Source: Pararcticibacter amylolyticus (lineage in GTDB: Bacteria; Bacteroidota; Bacteroidia; Sphingobacteriales; Sphingobacteriaceae). From it: a stretch of DNA of 64,000 nt. The stretch is from positions 172,024 to 236,023 of the forward strand of contig NZ_QEAS01000011.1 of the NCBI RefSeq assembly GCF_003130405.1. Direction: 5' to 3'. The position numbers and the translations under genes are program-made. Positions 54,413 through 62,884 of this stretch are shown piece by piece; within the stretch, counting starts at the first letter, position 1; each line of letters opens with the position of its first letter. The notes under the pieces are model-generated. The model did no database searches. It had not been told where the DNA came from and saw only the letters and a program-made list of their open reading frames with translations.

Positions 54413-55669
54413 TTATGTTTTTTGTTTTTTCTTCTTAGCCGCAGGAAACAACACGTTATTCAGGATCAGCCTGTAACCTGCCGAATTGGGGTGTAGGCTT
54501 AGGTCAGTGGGAGGGTCGCCAACCGCATGCTGGTAATCTTCCGGATCGTGACCGCCATAAAAGGTCCATTGTCCTTTCCCAAATTCTCCGTGAATGTAGC
54601 GGGCCTCGTCTGCTGTTTTAGTTTCTCCCATTACCAGCACGTCTGGTTTCAGCAGGCTTTTTTTAAAGGCTGTTGTCTGCCCCATAAAGCCTTTAATTAC
54701 ATTGTCGTGGTCCTGGGTCAGGATGGTTGGAATAATGTCCCATTTGGCAGAGAACTCAAATAAAGTGAAAAAATCTTCTGCTTGCGGCAAATTCCTTACC
54801 GGGGTCATATCAATATTCGAAAACTCATAATTATAAGGGTTCACGTCAAGCCGGAAGTTCTGGAAAGCAAAAGTTTTGCTGAAGTCAAGTTTGGATTGAG
54901 CTTCCGGATCGGCGCCATCTCCGTCAAACATGCTTTCGCATATGTCGGTTCCTTCCGCAGCGAGGGCAATATCAAAACTGTCGGTGCCCGAGCACATAGC
55001 GAAAAGGAATCCACCTCCGGCACAGAAGTTTCTGATCGTTTTGGCAACTGCCAGCTTCATTTGAGATACCTTTTTGTATCCAAGTTTTTTGGCTGTTGCT
55101 TCCTGTATTCTCACATCCTCAATATACCAGGAGGCTGTCCGGTAAGCCGACCAGAACCGGCCATACTGGCCTGTAAAATCTTCATGATGGAGGTGGAGCC
55201 AGTCGTATTTTGCAAGATCGCCCTTCAGAACTTCTTCGTCGTATACAATGTCATAAGGGATTTCTGCGTAGGTAAGCACCAGTGTCACGGCATCATCCCA
55301 GGGCAATTTATTCTTCGGGCTGTACACAGCAATTTTGGGTGCTTTTTCCAGTTTTACGATCTCCATATTCACTTCCGGATCCTGTATCTCCGAGAGTATG
55401 GCATTTACCTTAGCGTCCGCTATAACCTCGTATGATACCCCTCTTATTTTGCATTCACTTTCAGCTTTTTGGGAGTAAGCCATCAGAAAGCTTCCCCCGC
55501 GGTAGTTGAGCAGCCAGTTTGCTTCCATTCCGTTCTTCAGCACCCAATACGTCATTCCATACGCTTTCAGATGGTTTTTTTGATCTTCATCCATTGGGAT
55601 CAGGATGGAAGCGGCATTGACCCTGAGGGACAGTAAAAGGAGAATGATAGAAGCGTAAACCTTTAGCAT
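54413..55669 (-). CDS. Secreted amidotransferase-like protein (misnamed asparagine synthetase B)
   Basis: The 418-residue protein has a signal peptide (about 1-20, ending VNAAS), so it is exported. The segment GGGFLFAMCSGTDS (218-231) resembles the nucleophile elbow of class I glutamine amidotransferase-like folds, with Cys226. A histidine-rich HLHHED lies near 159-164. It has no N-terminal Cys-Gly and no ATP-pyrophosphatase motif of AsnB. Homologues in Bacteroidota are usually labelled asparagine synthetase B, which the sequence does not support. Its function is unknown. It converges on the porin gene. Confidence 0.75.
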   Translation of the reverse strand: MLKVYASIILLLLSLRVNAASILIPMDEDQKNHLKAYGMTYWVLKNGMEANWLLNYRGGSFLMAYSQKAESECKIRGVSYEVIADAKVNAILSEIQDPEVNMEIVKLEKAPKIAVYSPKNKLPWDDAVTLVLTYAEIPYDIVYDEEVLKGDLAKYDWLHLHHEDFTGQYGRFWSAYRTASWYIEDVRIQEATAKKLGYKKVSQMKLAVAKTIRNFCAGGGFLFAMCSGTDSFDIALAAEGTDICESMFDGDGADPEAQSKLDFSKTFAFQNFRLDVNPYNYEFSNIDMTPVRNLPQAEDFFTLFEFSAKWDIIPTILTQDHDNVIKGFMGQTTAFKKSLLKPDVLVMGETKTADEARYIHGEFGKGQWTFYGGHDPEDYQHAVGDPPTDLSLHPNSAGYRLILNNVLFPAAKKKKQKT

Positions 55670-55694
55670 GTAATGATAACGACGTGAATGTATT

Positions 55695-55702
55695 CAAAAG
55701 TA
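55695..55702 (-). promoter_or_regulatory. -7 box of the amidotransferase-like gene
   Basis: TACTTTTG on the minus strand matches TAnnTTTG and predicts a leader of about 21 bases. Confidence 0.45.
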
Positions 55703-55839
55703 CGTGCATTTGTTCATAGTTTAAAAGAGAGATTAAAGCCTGGGTTTAAGCCCGGCGTTAAAAAAACGCATTTCAGGAGGAGAGATAAGGTTGCAGGATT
55801 TGTATTCTGATTGCACGCAGCCATTACCCAAATAATTGC

Positions 55840-55847
55840 TAACTTTG
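55840..55847 (+). promoter_or_regulatory. -7 box of the cyclophilin gene
   Basis: TAACTTTG is an exact TAnnTTTG match and predicts a leader of about 15 bases before the ATG at 55867. Confidence 0.5.
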
Positions 55848-55866
55848 CGGGCTCAAAGCAAAGATC

Positions 55867-56304
55867 ATGAGTAAAGCGATTCTAAGAACAGAAAAAGGAG
55901 ACATGACTATCGAATTTTACGATAAGGATGCTCCTAATACAGTAGCAAACTTTCTGAAGCTGGCTAAAGAAGGATTCTACGATGGTGTCACTTTTCACCG
56001 CGTAATTCCTGATTTTGTTATACAGGGAGGTGATCCTACCGGAACAGGTGCAGGAGGCTCAGGTACGCGTATTAAATGTGAACTTACCGGCGATAACCAA
56101 TATCACGATCGTGGAGTATTATCTATGGCTCATGCAGGCAGAGATACAGGCAGTTCCCAGTTTTTTATCTGCCACAGCCGGAAAAATACCTCTCACCTTG
56201 ACCGTAATCATACCTGTTTTGGTAAGGTTGTGGAGAATGTGGATGTAGTGGATGACATTCGTCAGGGAGATAAGATTTTAGGGATCGATATAATAGAAGA
56301 ATAA
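55867..56304 (+). CDS. ppiB: Cytoplasmic peptidyl-prolyl isomerase, cyclophilin type
   Basis: This enzyme interconverts cis and trans prolyl bonds. The 145-residue compact cyclophilin has no signal peptide. The active-site residues appear in FHRVIPDFVIQGGDPTGTG (about 41-59, catalytic Arg43), MAHAGRDTGSSQFFICHS and LDRNHTCFGKVV. It is followed 77 bases later by the DUF5606 gene, with no terminator between them, so the two are likely co-transcribed. Confidence 0.95.
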   Translation: MSKAILRTEKGDMTIEFYDKDAPNTVANFLKLAKEGFYDGVTFHRVIPDFVIQGGDPTGTGAGGSGTRIKCELTGDNQYHDRGVLSMAHAGRDTGSSQFFICHSRKNTSHLDRNHTCFGKVVENVDVVDDIRQGDKILGIDIIEE

Positions 56305-56381
56305 AGCATTGAGAATGCGTGGAGATATATGACTGAAGTATTCTTATATCTCGTTACTCACGTCTCATATCCAGGTTAGCT

Positions 56382-56798
56382 ATGAATTTAAGAGGAATTG
56401 TTTCGGTTTCGGGTAAGCCGGGACTTTATAAAGTAATCGGGCAAAATAAGTCTGGTTTTGTAATTGAGGGGCTGGATGCCCAAAAGTTGAAACTGGTAGT
56501 TAATTTGTCAACATCTAAGCTGGCTTCGCTGGAAGACATTACTGTTTTCGGCGAAGACGAAGATCTGAAACTCGTGGATATCTTTGGCCGGATGAAAGAA
56601 GGTGCTAATGTGCCTGACGCTAAAGCCGATGGAAAGGCATTAAGGGCTTATTTCCGGGATGTTGCTCCCGGACATGACGAGGACAAGGTCTATGCTTCAG
56701 ACATGAAGAAGATCATCAATTGGTATAATATCCTTAAAGACCTTCCCGTCTTTGAAGAAGAGGCGCCTGCCGTAGCTTCAGAAGAGGGAAAAGAATAA
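56382..56798 (+). CDS. DUF5606-family protein
   Basis: The 138-residue cytoplasmic protein starts MNLRGIVSVSGKPGLYKVIGQ and matches the DUF5606 family, which is nearly confined to Bacteroidota. The first 60 residues look like a small beta-barrel (SH3-like), and a helical segment with DIFGRMKEG follows. The C-terminus is acidic. The role is unknown. Its regular place next to a cyclophilin gene hints at protein folding or growth-related expression. A bidirectional terminator follows. Confidence 0.85.
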   Translation: MNLRGIVSVSGKPGLYKVIGQNKSGFVIEGLDAQKLKLVVNLSTSKLASLEDITVFGEDEDLKLVDIFGRMKEGANVPDAKADGKALRAYFRDVAPGHDEDKVYASDMKKIINWYNILKDLPVFEEEAPAVASEEGKE

Positions 56799-56806
56799 TT
56801 TTGTAA

Positions 56807-56845
56807 ATCTTTGCCTGTGCAGGCACAGGCAAAGATCTTTTGCTT
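56807..56845 (+). terminator. Bidirectional terminator after DUF5606
   Basis: ATCTTTGCCTGTG-cagg-CACAGGCAAAGAT is a perfect 13-base-pair stem followed by CTTTTGCTTT. It starts eight bases after the stop and also lies just beyond the end of the convergent 44-codon gene. Confidence 0.88.
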
Positions 56846-56847
56846 TA

Positions 56848-56982
56848 TCAAAAGAGATAAACAATTCCGGCACCTATCAGTATTCCCAGGACCAGGAAGA
56901 TCCAGAAGTATTTTTGTTCTGTACCGGTGTTTCCTCCCTTAAACCTGTAGTTTCTGGTATAATTTTTTGGATCAATCTGCAT
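56848..56982 (-). CDS. 44-residue single-helix membrane protein
   Basis: A small frame was read directly on the minus strand, with ATG at 56982 and TGA at 56848-56850. The N-terminal half is polar (MQIDPKNYTRNYRF...). The C-terminal half is one hydrophobic helix (FWIFLVLGILIGAGIVYLF) that ends at the stop. It begins 18 bases after the rlmH stop on the same strand and ends beside a bidirectional terminator, so it looks like the second gene of that transcript. The topology suggests an anchored peptide with the N-terminus in the cytoplasm. No homologue is recognised. Confidence 0.7.
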   Translation of the reverse strand: MQIDPKNYTRNYRFKGGNTGTEQKYFWIFLVLGILIGAGIVYLF

Positions 56983-57000
56983 AATCTACTAACGTAATTT

Positions 57001-57474
57001 TTATTCGTGATGGTATGGTTCTCCTTTTAAAATAGTAAAGGCCCTGTAAAGCTGTTCGGTAAAAAACAGGCGTACCATCTGATGTGAAAAGGTCATTTTC
57101 GAAAGAGATATCTTACTGGCAGCCTCATTGTAAATTCCCGGATCAAACCCATAAGGACCGCCAACGATAAACACGAGGTTTTGTACGCTGCCAAGCATTT
57201 TCTTATTCAGGAATCCGGAAAACTGGGATGAGGTATACTCGTCTCCCTTTTCATCCAGGAGGATCAAATGATCTGTTGAACTGATGTTCTTCCTGATCAG
57301 CTCGGCTTCTTTAGCTTTTTGCTGGTCTTCGGTGAGGCTTTTTGTGTTTTTCAACTCCGGAAGCTCCACTATCGAAAAGTTGATATAGTGCTTTAGTCGT
57401 TTCAGGTACTTTTCAATCCCTTCCTTCAGATACTTTTCTTCGGTCTTACCAATTACCAGGAGTGTTATTTTCAT
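57001..57474 (-). CDS. rlmH: 23S rRNA (pseudouridine1915-N3)-methyltransferase
   Basis: RlmH methylates pseudouridine 1915 in helix 69 of assembled 70S ribosomes. The 157-residue SPOUT protein has the knot segment LVFIVGGPYGF (about 98-108) for S-adenosylmethionine. The C-terminus is FTEQLYRAFTILKGEPYHHE, whose YRA and YHH residues are characteristic. A -7 box lies 90 bases upstream. The small membrane gene follows. Confidence 0.96.
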   Translation of the reverse strand: MKITLLVIGKTEEKYLKEGIEKYLKRLKHYINFSIVELPELKNTKSLTEDQQKAKEAELIRKNISSTDHLILLDEKGDEYTSSQFSGFLNKKMLGSVQNLVFIVGGPYGFDPGIYNEAASKISLSKMTFSHQMVRLFFTEQLYRAFTILKGEPYHHE

Positions 57475-57563
57475 TGAAATTGTAGTTAGGAGGCGTCTCC
57501 GGTATTAAGATCTGTTTATCTGATCATTACAACGGTTGGTCTGCGCCATTGCAGATCAGGAAG

Positions 57564-57571
57564 CAAAGATA
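57564..57571 (-). promoter_or_regulatory. -7 box of rlmH
   Basis: TATCTTTG on the minus strand matches TAnnTTTG. It would give an 85-base leader, longer than elsewhere in this window. The rest of the 57475-57758 gap shows nothing else. Confidence 0.4.
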
Positions 57572-57758
57572 CTTTATAAAAGCGATCCGGCAATGTCCCG
57601 GTTCTTCACACTGGAAATTAAGTTTACAGAAAAATGCTGATAAAATCATATTTCGGTACGTCTTCAGACTGCTTAATGCTTGGTGCCGTGCTGTTATTTA
57701 CATACAGCAAATATTCGATAATTTCGGTCATCAGAGAATTATATGGAGCATGAATACA

Positions 57759-60089
57759 CTAAAATTCAATTTTGTAACTGATATTCGGGATGAACGTGGC
57801 CTGTTCATCTCTGGTGACTGTTCTGTTTACATACTTATAGCGGAAACCCGAATAGTCTTTTTGCCCGGTTGCATTAATTATTTTCAGAGCTAATTCCCTT
57901 GATCTGCCTTTGCGGTTCACCCTGTGGGATGCCGTTAAGTGAGTGACAAATGATCCGGGAAACTGATTCTGGAATGCATGTGCTTCGTCGAATACTACGC
58001 TCCGTGTTTCAATACTTGCTTTGTCGTTTACGGGAGAGAACCGGTCTCCTCCCTGTACCGCAAACCGGGTATTGAGACTCCATACATTTTCCCCATTTTT
58101 TCCGCTTCGCCATTCCTTTCCAATAAGAAAGTTGAAGAGATAGTTTCTGTTGAACCGGCTGTTGTACCACAGTCCGTTGCCGCCCTGGTACTTTGCATTG
58201 AATACCGATGCGGTTACCAGGAAGTAATAGTTCTTATCCAGGTATCTCTCCATAGTGAGATCAATGCCGTATGCTTTTGTTTTTCCGGAGTTTTGAAGTT
58301 TGTCGCGGAAGAACCAGTTGTCCTGCATATTTACCACTGAAAAGGAACTGTCAGCGATCACCGGAACATTGAAAAGTTGCTGATAATATGGTTCTATCTT
58401 TAAATGAAGAATATCGGAGAGTTTTTGATCAAAGCTAAGGATGAAGTGATGCGCCCTGGTAAAACCAAGATCTTTGTTTATCAGTTCATTGTCCTTTTGA
58501 GATCTGGCAAAGTAGTAACTGAGCCGTTCAAGCCGGCTATGCAGGCCGTAGGCTGCTCCTAACGACCAGTTTTCACCACCCTGCCATCTGAAACCTGCTC
58601 TTGGTTCTATGGAATATTTATTATTCAGGGTAAACATCTGACCGGTAAGGCCGATGCTGAATACCGCTTTATCATTCAGATTAAAAGATGAACTGGTATA
58701 GGCCGAGAGCAGGGTGCTCATGTCATTTCCTGAAACCAGTGTTTCAGGTGACAATGATGGTTTCAAACTTTCCTTAATTGACAGGTCATATAGCAGGCCG
58801 GTAACAGTAATACCTGTTTTATTGGTGTGCGAGGCACTGAACTTTGTGTTCAGAAAAGAGGTGAAAACGAAGTTCCAGTTTGTGTTTCTGATCCGGTTTT
58901 GCGGAGAGAAGATAAGATTCTGATCCAGACTGTCAGTCCGGAAGTTTAAGCTGCTGACTGTCGCCGCCAGCGAAGTCTTTAGAAACGTCTGGCTATTCAG
59001 GAACAACTTGTTGCTCAGTCCGGCTGCCCCCATGTACTGGATGATCTTTTGCTCTTCGCGGTCTTCATAGTATTCCCATTTCAGGCTGTCGGTTTCTGCT
59101 TTTTCTCCCGAGCGGTCTTTCAGGCCTATACCCCAGAAGGAAAACGTACCGGCCCGTTTTGTAGGGAAGTTAAGTTTAAAAGAAAGATCCTGGTAGCGGA
59201 CGTTCCCCGCGTCTTCGGGGAGCAGAGGGGATGCAAGTGCCAGAGTGGAATAACGATAATTGAATAAATAAGAAGAGCGTTTCCCTTTCTTAAATGGCCC
59301 TTCAGATGAAAAATCGATCCCGGTAAGGCCGGCCTGAAAAGTGTTTTCATGCTCTTTATTGTTTCCGTTACGCATATAAATGTCGAATACCCCTGAAACG
59401 GCGTTGCTGTATTCAGCGGGAAAGGCTCCGGTGAAAAAGTCAGAATTTGCCAGGAGCTGGCTGCTCAGCGCAGTTAGTCCTCCTCCCCCGAAAACAGTTA
59501 CATCGGCAAAGTGATTCGGATTAGGGATTTCGATCCCTTCCATCTTCCATTGCAAATACTGGGGGGCGTTTCCCCGTACAACGATCCCGTTATTTCCCGT
59601 ATTGCTCGAAACGCCTGCAAAGGAGGACGCCAAACGTGCCGGATCATCAAATCCACCTGCGTACCTCCCGGCTTCCTCCACACTCAGCATTCTTGCTCCG
59701 GCTATTGCCATGTTGTTCAGGGGTTTTTCCTTAGTAGTAAGCGGGCGTACCGTTACTTCTTTTAACTGCGAAGATCTCTCCTCTAAAAAAACGGTCAGGA
59801 ATACTTCTTTAGCTGAAGACACTACAACCTCCCGGATCAGCGCCTGCTGATATCCTACCAGTGATACTTTAACGTCATAGCGGCCCACCGGTACTTTTGG
59901 TATACTGAAATTTCCGCTGCTGTCTGCGGTAGTCCCGCGCTGGCCCGCGCCTGGCAGTACGATTGAAGCAAAAGGAACGGGGGCTCCGGAGAACTGGTCG
60001 AGAACGACACCCCGGATGGTTTGTGTTGGTTGTTGAGCAAAGCTATGAATGCTGAAAAACAGGATGATGACTGAGATATTAAGCCGCAT
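57759..60089 (-). CDS. TonB-dependent receptor with carboxypeptidase-regulatory domain
   Basis: The 776-residue outer-membrane protein has a signal peptide (about 1-18), then a CarboxypepD_reg-like beta-sandwich (about 22-108: TIRGVVLDQFSGAPVPFASI). The plug domain follows near 115-225 (containing YLQWKMEGIEIPNPNHFADV), then a 22-strand barrel rich in aromatic residues ending in a terminal Phe. No SusD-like partner is adjacent, so it is not a typical polysaccharide-utilisation pair. The ligand is unknown. It is divergent from a PAS-LuxR regulator that might control it. Confidence 0.92.
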   Translation of the reverse strand: MRLNISVIILFFSIHSFAQQPTQTIRGVVLDQFSGAPVPFASIVLPGAGQRGTTADSSGNFSIPKVPVGRYDVKVSLVGYQQALIREVVVSSAKEVFLTVFLEERSSQLKEVTVRPLTTKEKPLNNMAIAGARMLSVEEAGRYAGGFDDPARLASSFAGVSSNTGNNGIVVRGNAPQYLQWKMEGIEIPNPNHFADVTVFGGGGLTALSSQLLANSDFFTGAFPAEYSNAVSGVFDIYMRNGNNKEHENTFQAGLTGIDFSSEGPFKKGKRSSYLFNYRYSTLALASPLLPEDAGNVRYQDLSFKLNFPTKRAGTFSFWGIGLKDRSGEKAETDSLKWEYYEDREEQKIIQYMGAAGLSNKLFLNSQTFLKTSLAATVSSLNFRTDSLDQNLIFSPQNRIRNTNWNFVFTSFLNTKFSASHTNKTGITVTGLLYDLSIKESLKPSLSPETLVSGNDMSTLLSAYTSSSFNLNDKAVFSIGLTGQMFTLNNKYSIEPRAGFRWQGGENWSLGAAYGLHSRLERLSYYFARSQKDNELINKDLGFTRAHHFILSFDQKLSDILHLKIEPYYQQLFNVPVIADSSFSVVNMQDNWFFRDKLQNSGKTKAYGIDLTMERYLDKNYYFLVTASVFNAKYQGGNGLWYNSRFNRNYLFNFLIGKEWRSGKNGENVWSLNTRFAVQGGDRFSPVNDKASIETRSVVFDEAHAFQNQFPGSFVTHLTASHRVNRKGRSRELALKIINATGQKDYSGFRYKYVNRTVTRDEQATFIPNISYKIEF

Positions 60090-60169
60090 AAATAATTTCT
60101 ATTTTTGGTTGTAAAGAAGCCGTTTTAGCGGAGCTCCCGCAATACTGATTTTTCATTACTTTTACAAGC

Positions 60170-60940
60170 ATGGACGAACTGAGGTTACTGGAAGCAGAAT
60201 ATAAAGAGCTCCTTGATGAACAGAGATTCATCGGGGCTGAGCTTGATTATTCTGTTGCAGAAAGGCATATCCGGTTTTTGCAGCAGTTATCAGAGGTTGG
60301 GAACAGTGGCATTACATTGTTCGATATGAATAAGCGGGAGCATATTTTTACCTCTTACAATTTCAGTAATCTGTTTGGGTTTGATCTGGATGCCGCAGAG
60401 CAATCCGGCACCTCTTATTTCAACTCGAGGGTTCATCCTGCCGACCTGATTGATCTTTCAAAGACCGGGAATATGCTGCTGCGATATATGTACAGAATGC
60501 CTGCCGATGAACGCAAGAATTATAAGCTGATCAATGAATACCGGATCCTGAATAACGAGGGGAAGTACATAAGAGTGATTGAGCAGCATCAGGCCCTGGA
60601 GCTCGACGATCAGGGCAATATATGGCTGGCTATCGGAGTGATTGATCTTTCGCCGGATCAGGGCGAATTTCACGGTGTAAAATATCAGCTTCTTAATTTT
60701 GTGACGGGAGAGCTTGTTTGCCCTGCTCCGGCCGCAGACAAATCAGTATGTCTGACCCCGAGGGAGCGCGAAATTCTGCATCTGATAAGAGACGGTTTTT
60801 TGAGTAAGGAGATTTCTGACAGGCTCTCAATCAGCGTACATACGGTGAATACCCACAGGCAAAGGATCCTCGAAAAGCTGAATGCCGGTAATTCTATGGA
60901 GGCTGTCAATTATGCTGCCCGGCTGGGCCTTCTTTTTTAA
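60170..60940 (+). CDS. PAS-LuxR type transcriptional regulator
   Basis: The 256-residue protein has a PAS-like sensor domain (about 45-160, with LFDMNKREHIFTSYNFSNLFGFDLD at its start) and a C-terminal LuxR helix-turn-helix (about 190-250). The latter contains LTPREREILHLI and KEISDRLSISVHTVNTHRQRI. There is no receiver aspartate domain, so it is not a classical response regulator. It may respond to a small ligand or a redox state. The divergent TonB receptor 80 bases away is a candidate target. Confidence 0.9.
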   Translation: MDELRLLEAEYKELLDEQRFIGAELDYSVAERHIRFLQQLSEVGNSGITLFDMNKREHIFTSYNFSNLFGFDLDAAEQSGTSYFNSRVHPADLIDLSKTGNMLLRYMYRMPADERKNYKLINEYRILNNEGKYIRVIEQHQALELDDQGNIWLAIGVIDLSPDQGEFHGVKYQLLNFVTGELVCPAPAADKSVCLTPREREILHLIRDGFLSKEISDRLSISVHTVNTHRQRILEKLNAGNSMEAVNYAARLGLLF

Positions 60941-61063
60941 CCGTTCTTTCGGGCTTGAGCAGCCTGTGATGTCGCAATTGCCATACTTAATTCATTTTTT
61001 TGCGTTTGAGAAATTCGTCATAATCCTGCAGCGATTCTCTGCGTTAATACAGTAAAACTGATC

Positions 61064-61552
61064 ATGCAAAAAACTATCTCTCTTTTCTGCTGTCTCATGA
61101 TTATCTCTTTATATTCCTGCGGACAGGAAAAAAAGGAAAAATCGCAGGCACCTGCTAAGGCCGAAAAAGTAACGACAATAAAAAATATGAACTATAATAA
61201 ATTAACTCCCGAAGAAGAACGTGTTATTATCAATAAAGGAACAGAGTATCCCGGCACCGGCGAATATCTTAATAATAAGGAAAAGGGAACTTATGTCTGT
61301 AAGCGCTGTAATGCTCCTCTTTATCGTTCTGAAGATAAATTTGATTCGCATTGCGGCTGGCCAAGCTTTGATGACGAAATAAAGGGTGCGGTGAAGAAAC
61401 TGCCGGATGCAGATGGGCAAAGGACAGAAATTGTTTGTGCGAATTGCGGTGCGCACCTGGGGCATGTGTTTATGGGAGAAGGCTTTACCTCTAAAGATAC
61501 CCGGCATTGCGTGAATTCTATTTCCATGAAGTTTATACAGGCAGAGAAATAA
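61064..61552 (+). CDS. msrB: Lipoprotein methionine-(R)-sulfoxide reductase
   Basis: MsrB repairs oxidised methionine. The 162-residue protein has a lipoprotein signal with lipobox LYSC (about 17-20), a charged linker, and the MsrB domain from about 45. The domain has the zinc cysteines in CKRC and [12 protein letters not shown], the motif HCGWPSF, and the resolving/catalytic cysteine in TRHCVNS (near 150). Envelope anchoring suggests repair of periplasmic proteins. It is 51 bases upstream of the thioesterase gene. Confidence 0.95.
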   Translation: MQKTISLFCCLMIISLYSCGQEKKEKSQAPAKAEKVTTIKNMNYNKLTPEEERVIINKGTEYPGTGEYLNNKEKGTYVCKRCNAPLYRSEDKFDSHCGWPSFDDEIKGAVKKLPDADGQRTEIVCANCGAHLGHVFMGEGFTSKDTRHCVNSISMKFIQAEK

Positions 61553-61567
61553 GGAGTAATTATCTGC

Positions 61568-61599
61568 TTTGCTTTCCCTGTATAAACCGAGTACTTTTG
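61568..61599 (+). promoter_or_regulatory. Canonical promoter at the thioesterase start codon
   Basis: TTTG (61568-61571), a 20-base spacer and TACTTTTG (61592-61599) together form a complete Bacteroidota promoter. Transcription should begin about five bases after the last G, on or beside the ATG at 61604, which predicts a leaderless mRNA. Confidence 0.7.
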
Positions 61600-61603
61600 C
61601 TGT

Positions 61604-62014
61604 ATGAATGTTGAAGAACGAATTATTCAGTCGGAAGTCAGGATGTTTAAGCCCGTTTTTGCCACTAATACCAATCATTATGATACTCTTCACGGGGGAG
61701 TAGCCATGCACATGATGGATGAAGCTGCCTTTATAGCGGCTACGCGTTTCACCAGGCTTCCAGTTGTGACGGTATCATCAGACCGGATCAACTTTAATAA
61801 ACCCATTCCTTCGGGTACAATTGTAGAACTGGTAGCAAAAGTCACTGAAGTGGGACGTACCAGCCTAAAAGTAGGGATCGATATTTTTGTTGAACAGATG
61901 TATGAGGAACACAGGGAACTGGCGATTCATGGTGTACTTACTTTTGTAGCTCTGGGACCGGATAAACGTCCTGTCTCCATTCTCCAGCACCTGGAAAATG
62001 TGTCGGCTGAGTGA
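61604..62014 (+). CDS. Hotdog-fold acyl-CoA thioesterase
   Basis: The 136-residue protein has the hotdog fold of the YciA/ACOT group. TNTNHYDTLHGGVAMHMMDE (about 20-39) is the active-site region with the catalytic Asn/His and Asp. The central helix continues into a strand-rich domain with VSSDRINFNKPI. It cleaves acyl-CoA to free acid; chain length is not evident. It lies between msrB and fabG with its own promoter and an apparently leaderless start. Confidence 0.92.
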   Translation: MNVEERIIQSEVRMFKPVFATNTNHYDTLHGGVAMHMMDEAAFIAATRFTRLPVVTVSSDRINFNKPIPSGTIVELVAKVTEVGRTSLKVGIDIFVEQMYEEHRELAIHGVLTFVALGPDKRPVSILQHLENVSAE

Positions 62015-62106
62015 AGCCATCATTTGTTTTACCACTCTGTATGTCAGCCTCTGTGTAGTACCGTCCGGCAAAAAATCTTAACTTCGTGCCCAATAGATAT
62101 TCTTTT

Positions 62107-62850
62107 ATGAAATTACTTGAAGGAAAAATTGCTCTCATAACAGGAGCTTCTAAAGGCATAGGCCGTAAAATCGCTGAGAAGTTCGCAGAACAAGGCGCCA
62201 ATGTTGCATTTACATATCTCTCGTCTGTGGAAAAGGGACAGGCGCTTGAACAGGAATTACAGGCTGCTGGTACGAAGGTAAAAGGCTATCGTTCTGATGC
62301 TTCTAAATTTGAAGAAGCCGATAAACTGATCAACGATATAGTGGCTGACTTCGGAACAATAGATATCGTGGTAAACAATGCCGGGATTACAAAGGATGGA
62401 TTGCTGATGCGGATGACCGAACAGCAATGGGATGATGTGCTGGAAGTGAACCTTAAATCTATATTTAATGTGACGAAGGCTGCATCGCGGGTTATGATGA
62501 AAAACCGGAAAGGGGTGTTTATCAATATGAGCTCGGTGGTCGGAGTGCAGGGGAATGCTGGCCAGGCAAATTATGCTGCTTCAAAAGCCGGAATTATAGG
62601 CTTCTCTAAATCTGTGGCGAAAGAGCTGGGATCAAGAAATATCCGTACGAATGTGGTAGCTCCGGGTTTTATAAAGACTGAAATGACAGAAGTTCTGGAT
62701 CCGAAAGTTGTAGAGGGCTGGGAACAAAATATCCCGATGAAGAGAGCCGGCGAAACGGAAGACGTTGCTAATGTCTGCGTATTCCTTGCTTCTGATCTGA
62801 GTGCTTACGTTACCGGCCAGGTGATAGCAGTTGACGGCGGAATGTTGTAA
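62107..62850 (+). CDS. fabG: 3-oxoacyl-ACP reductase
   Basis: FabG reduces 3-oxoacyl-ACP with NADPH in fatty acid elongation. From ATG 62107 the product is 247 residues, with the cofactor motif TGASKGIGRKIA (about 12-23), NNAGI (about 85-89), and the catalytic Ser-Tyr-Lys in NMSSVVGVQGNAGQANYAASKAG. The longer GTG start at 62086 is rejected because a near-consensus -7 box (TAACTTCG, 62079-62086) overlaps it. A single FabG outside a fab cluster could also serve other 3-oxoacyl substrates. Confidence 0.92.
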   Translation: MKLLEGKIALITGASKGIGRKIAEKFAEQGANVAFTYLSSVEKGQALEQELQAAGTKVKGYRSDASKFEEADKLINDIVADFGTIDIVVNNAGITKDGLLMRMTEQQWDDVLEVNLKSIFNVTKAASRVMMKNRKGVFINMSSVVGVQGNAGQANYAASKAGIIGFSKSVAKELGSRNIRTNVVAPGFIKTEMTEVLDPKVVEGWEQNIPMKRAGETEDVANVCVFLASDLSAYVTGQVIAVDGGML

Positions 62851-62884
62851 ACAGCCCTGAGCAGTCTTTTCAATAATAGCTTCC

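Noticed and set aside
57549-57893. 114-codon plus-strand frame between rlmH and the TonB receptor
   Set aside because: It runs into the receptor gene antisense, has no signal or domain, and its start overlaps the rlmH promoter.
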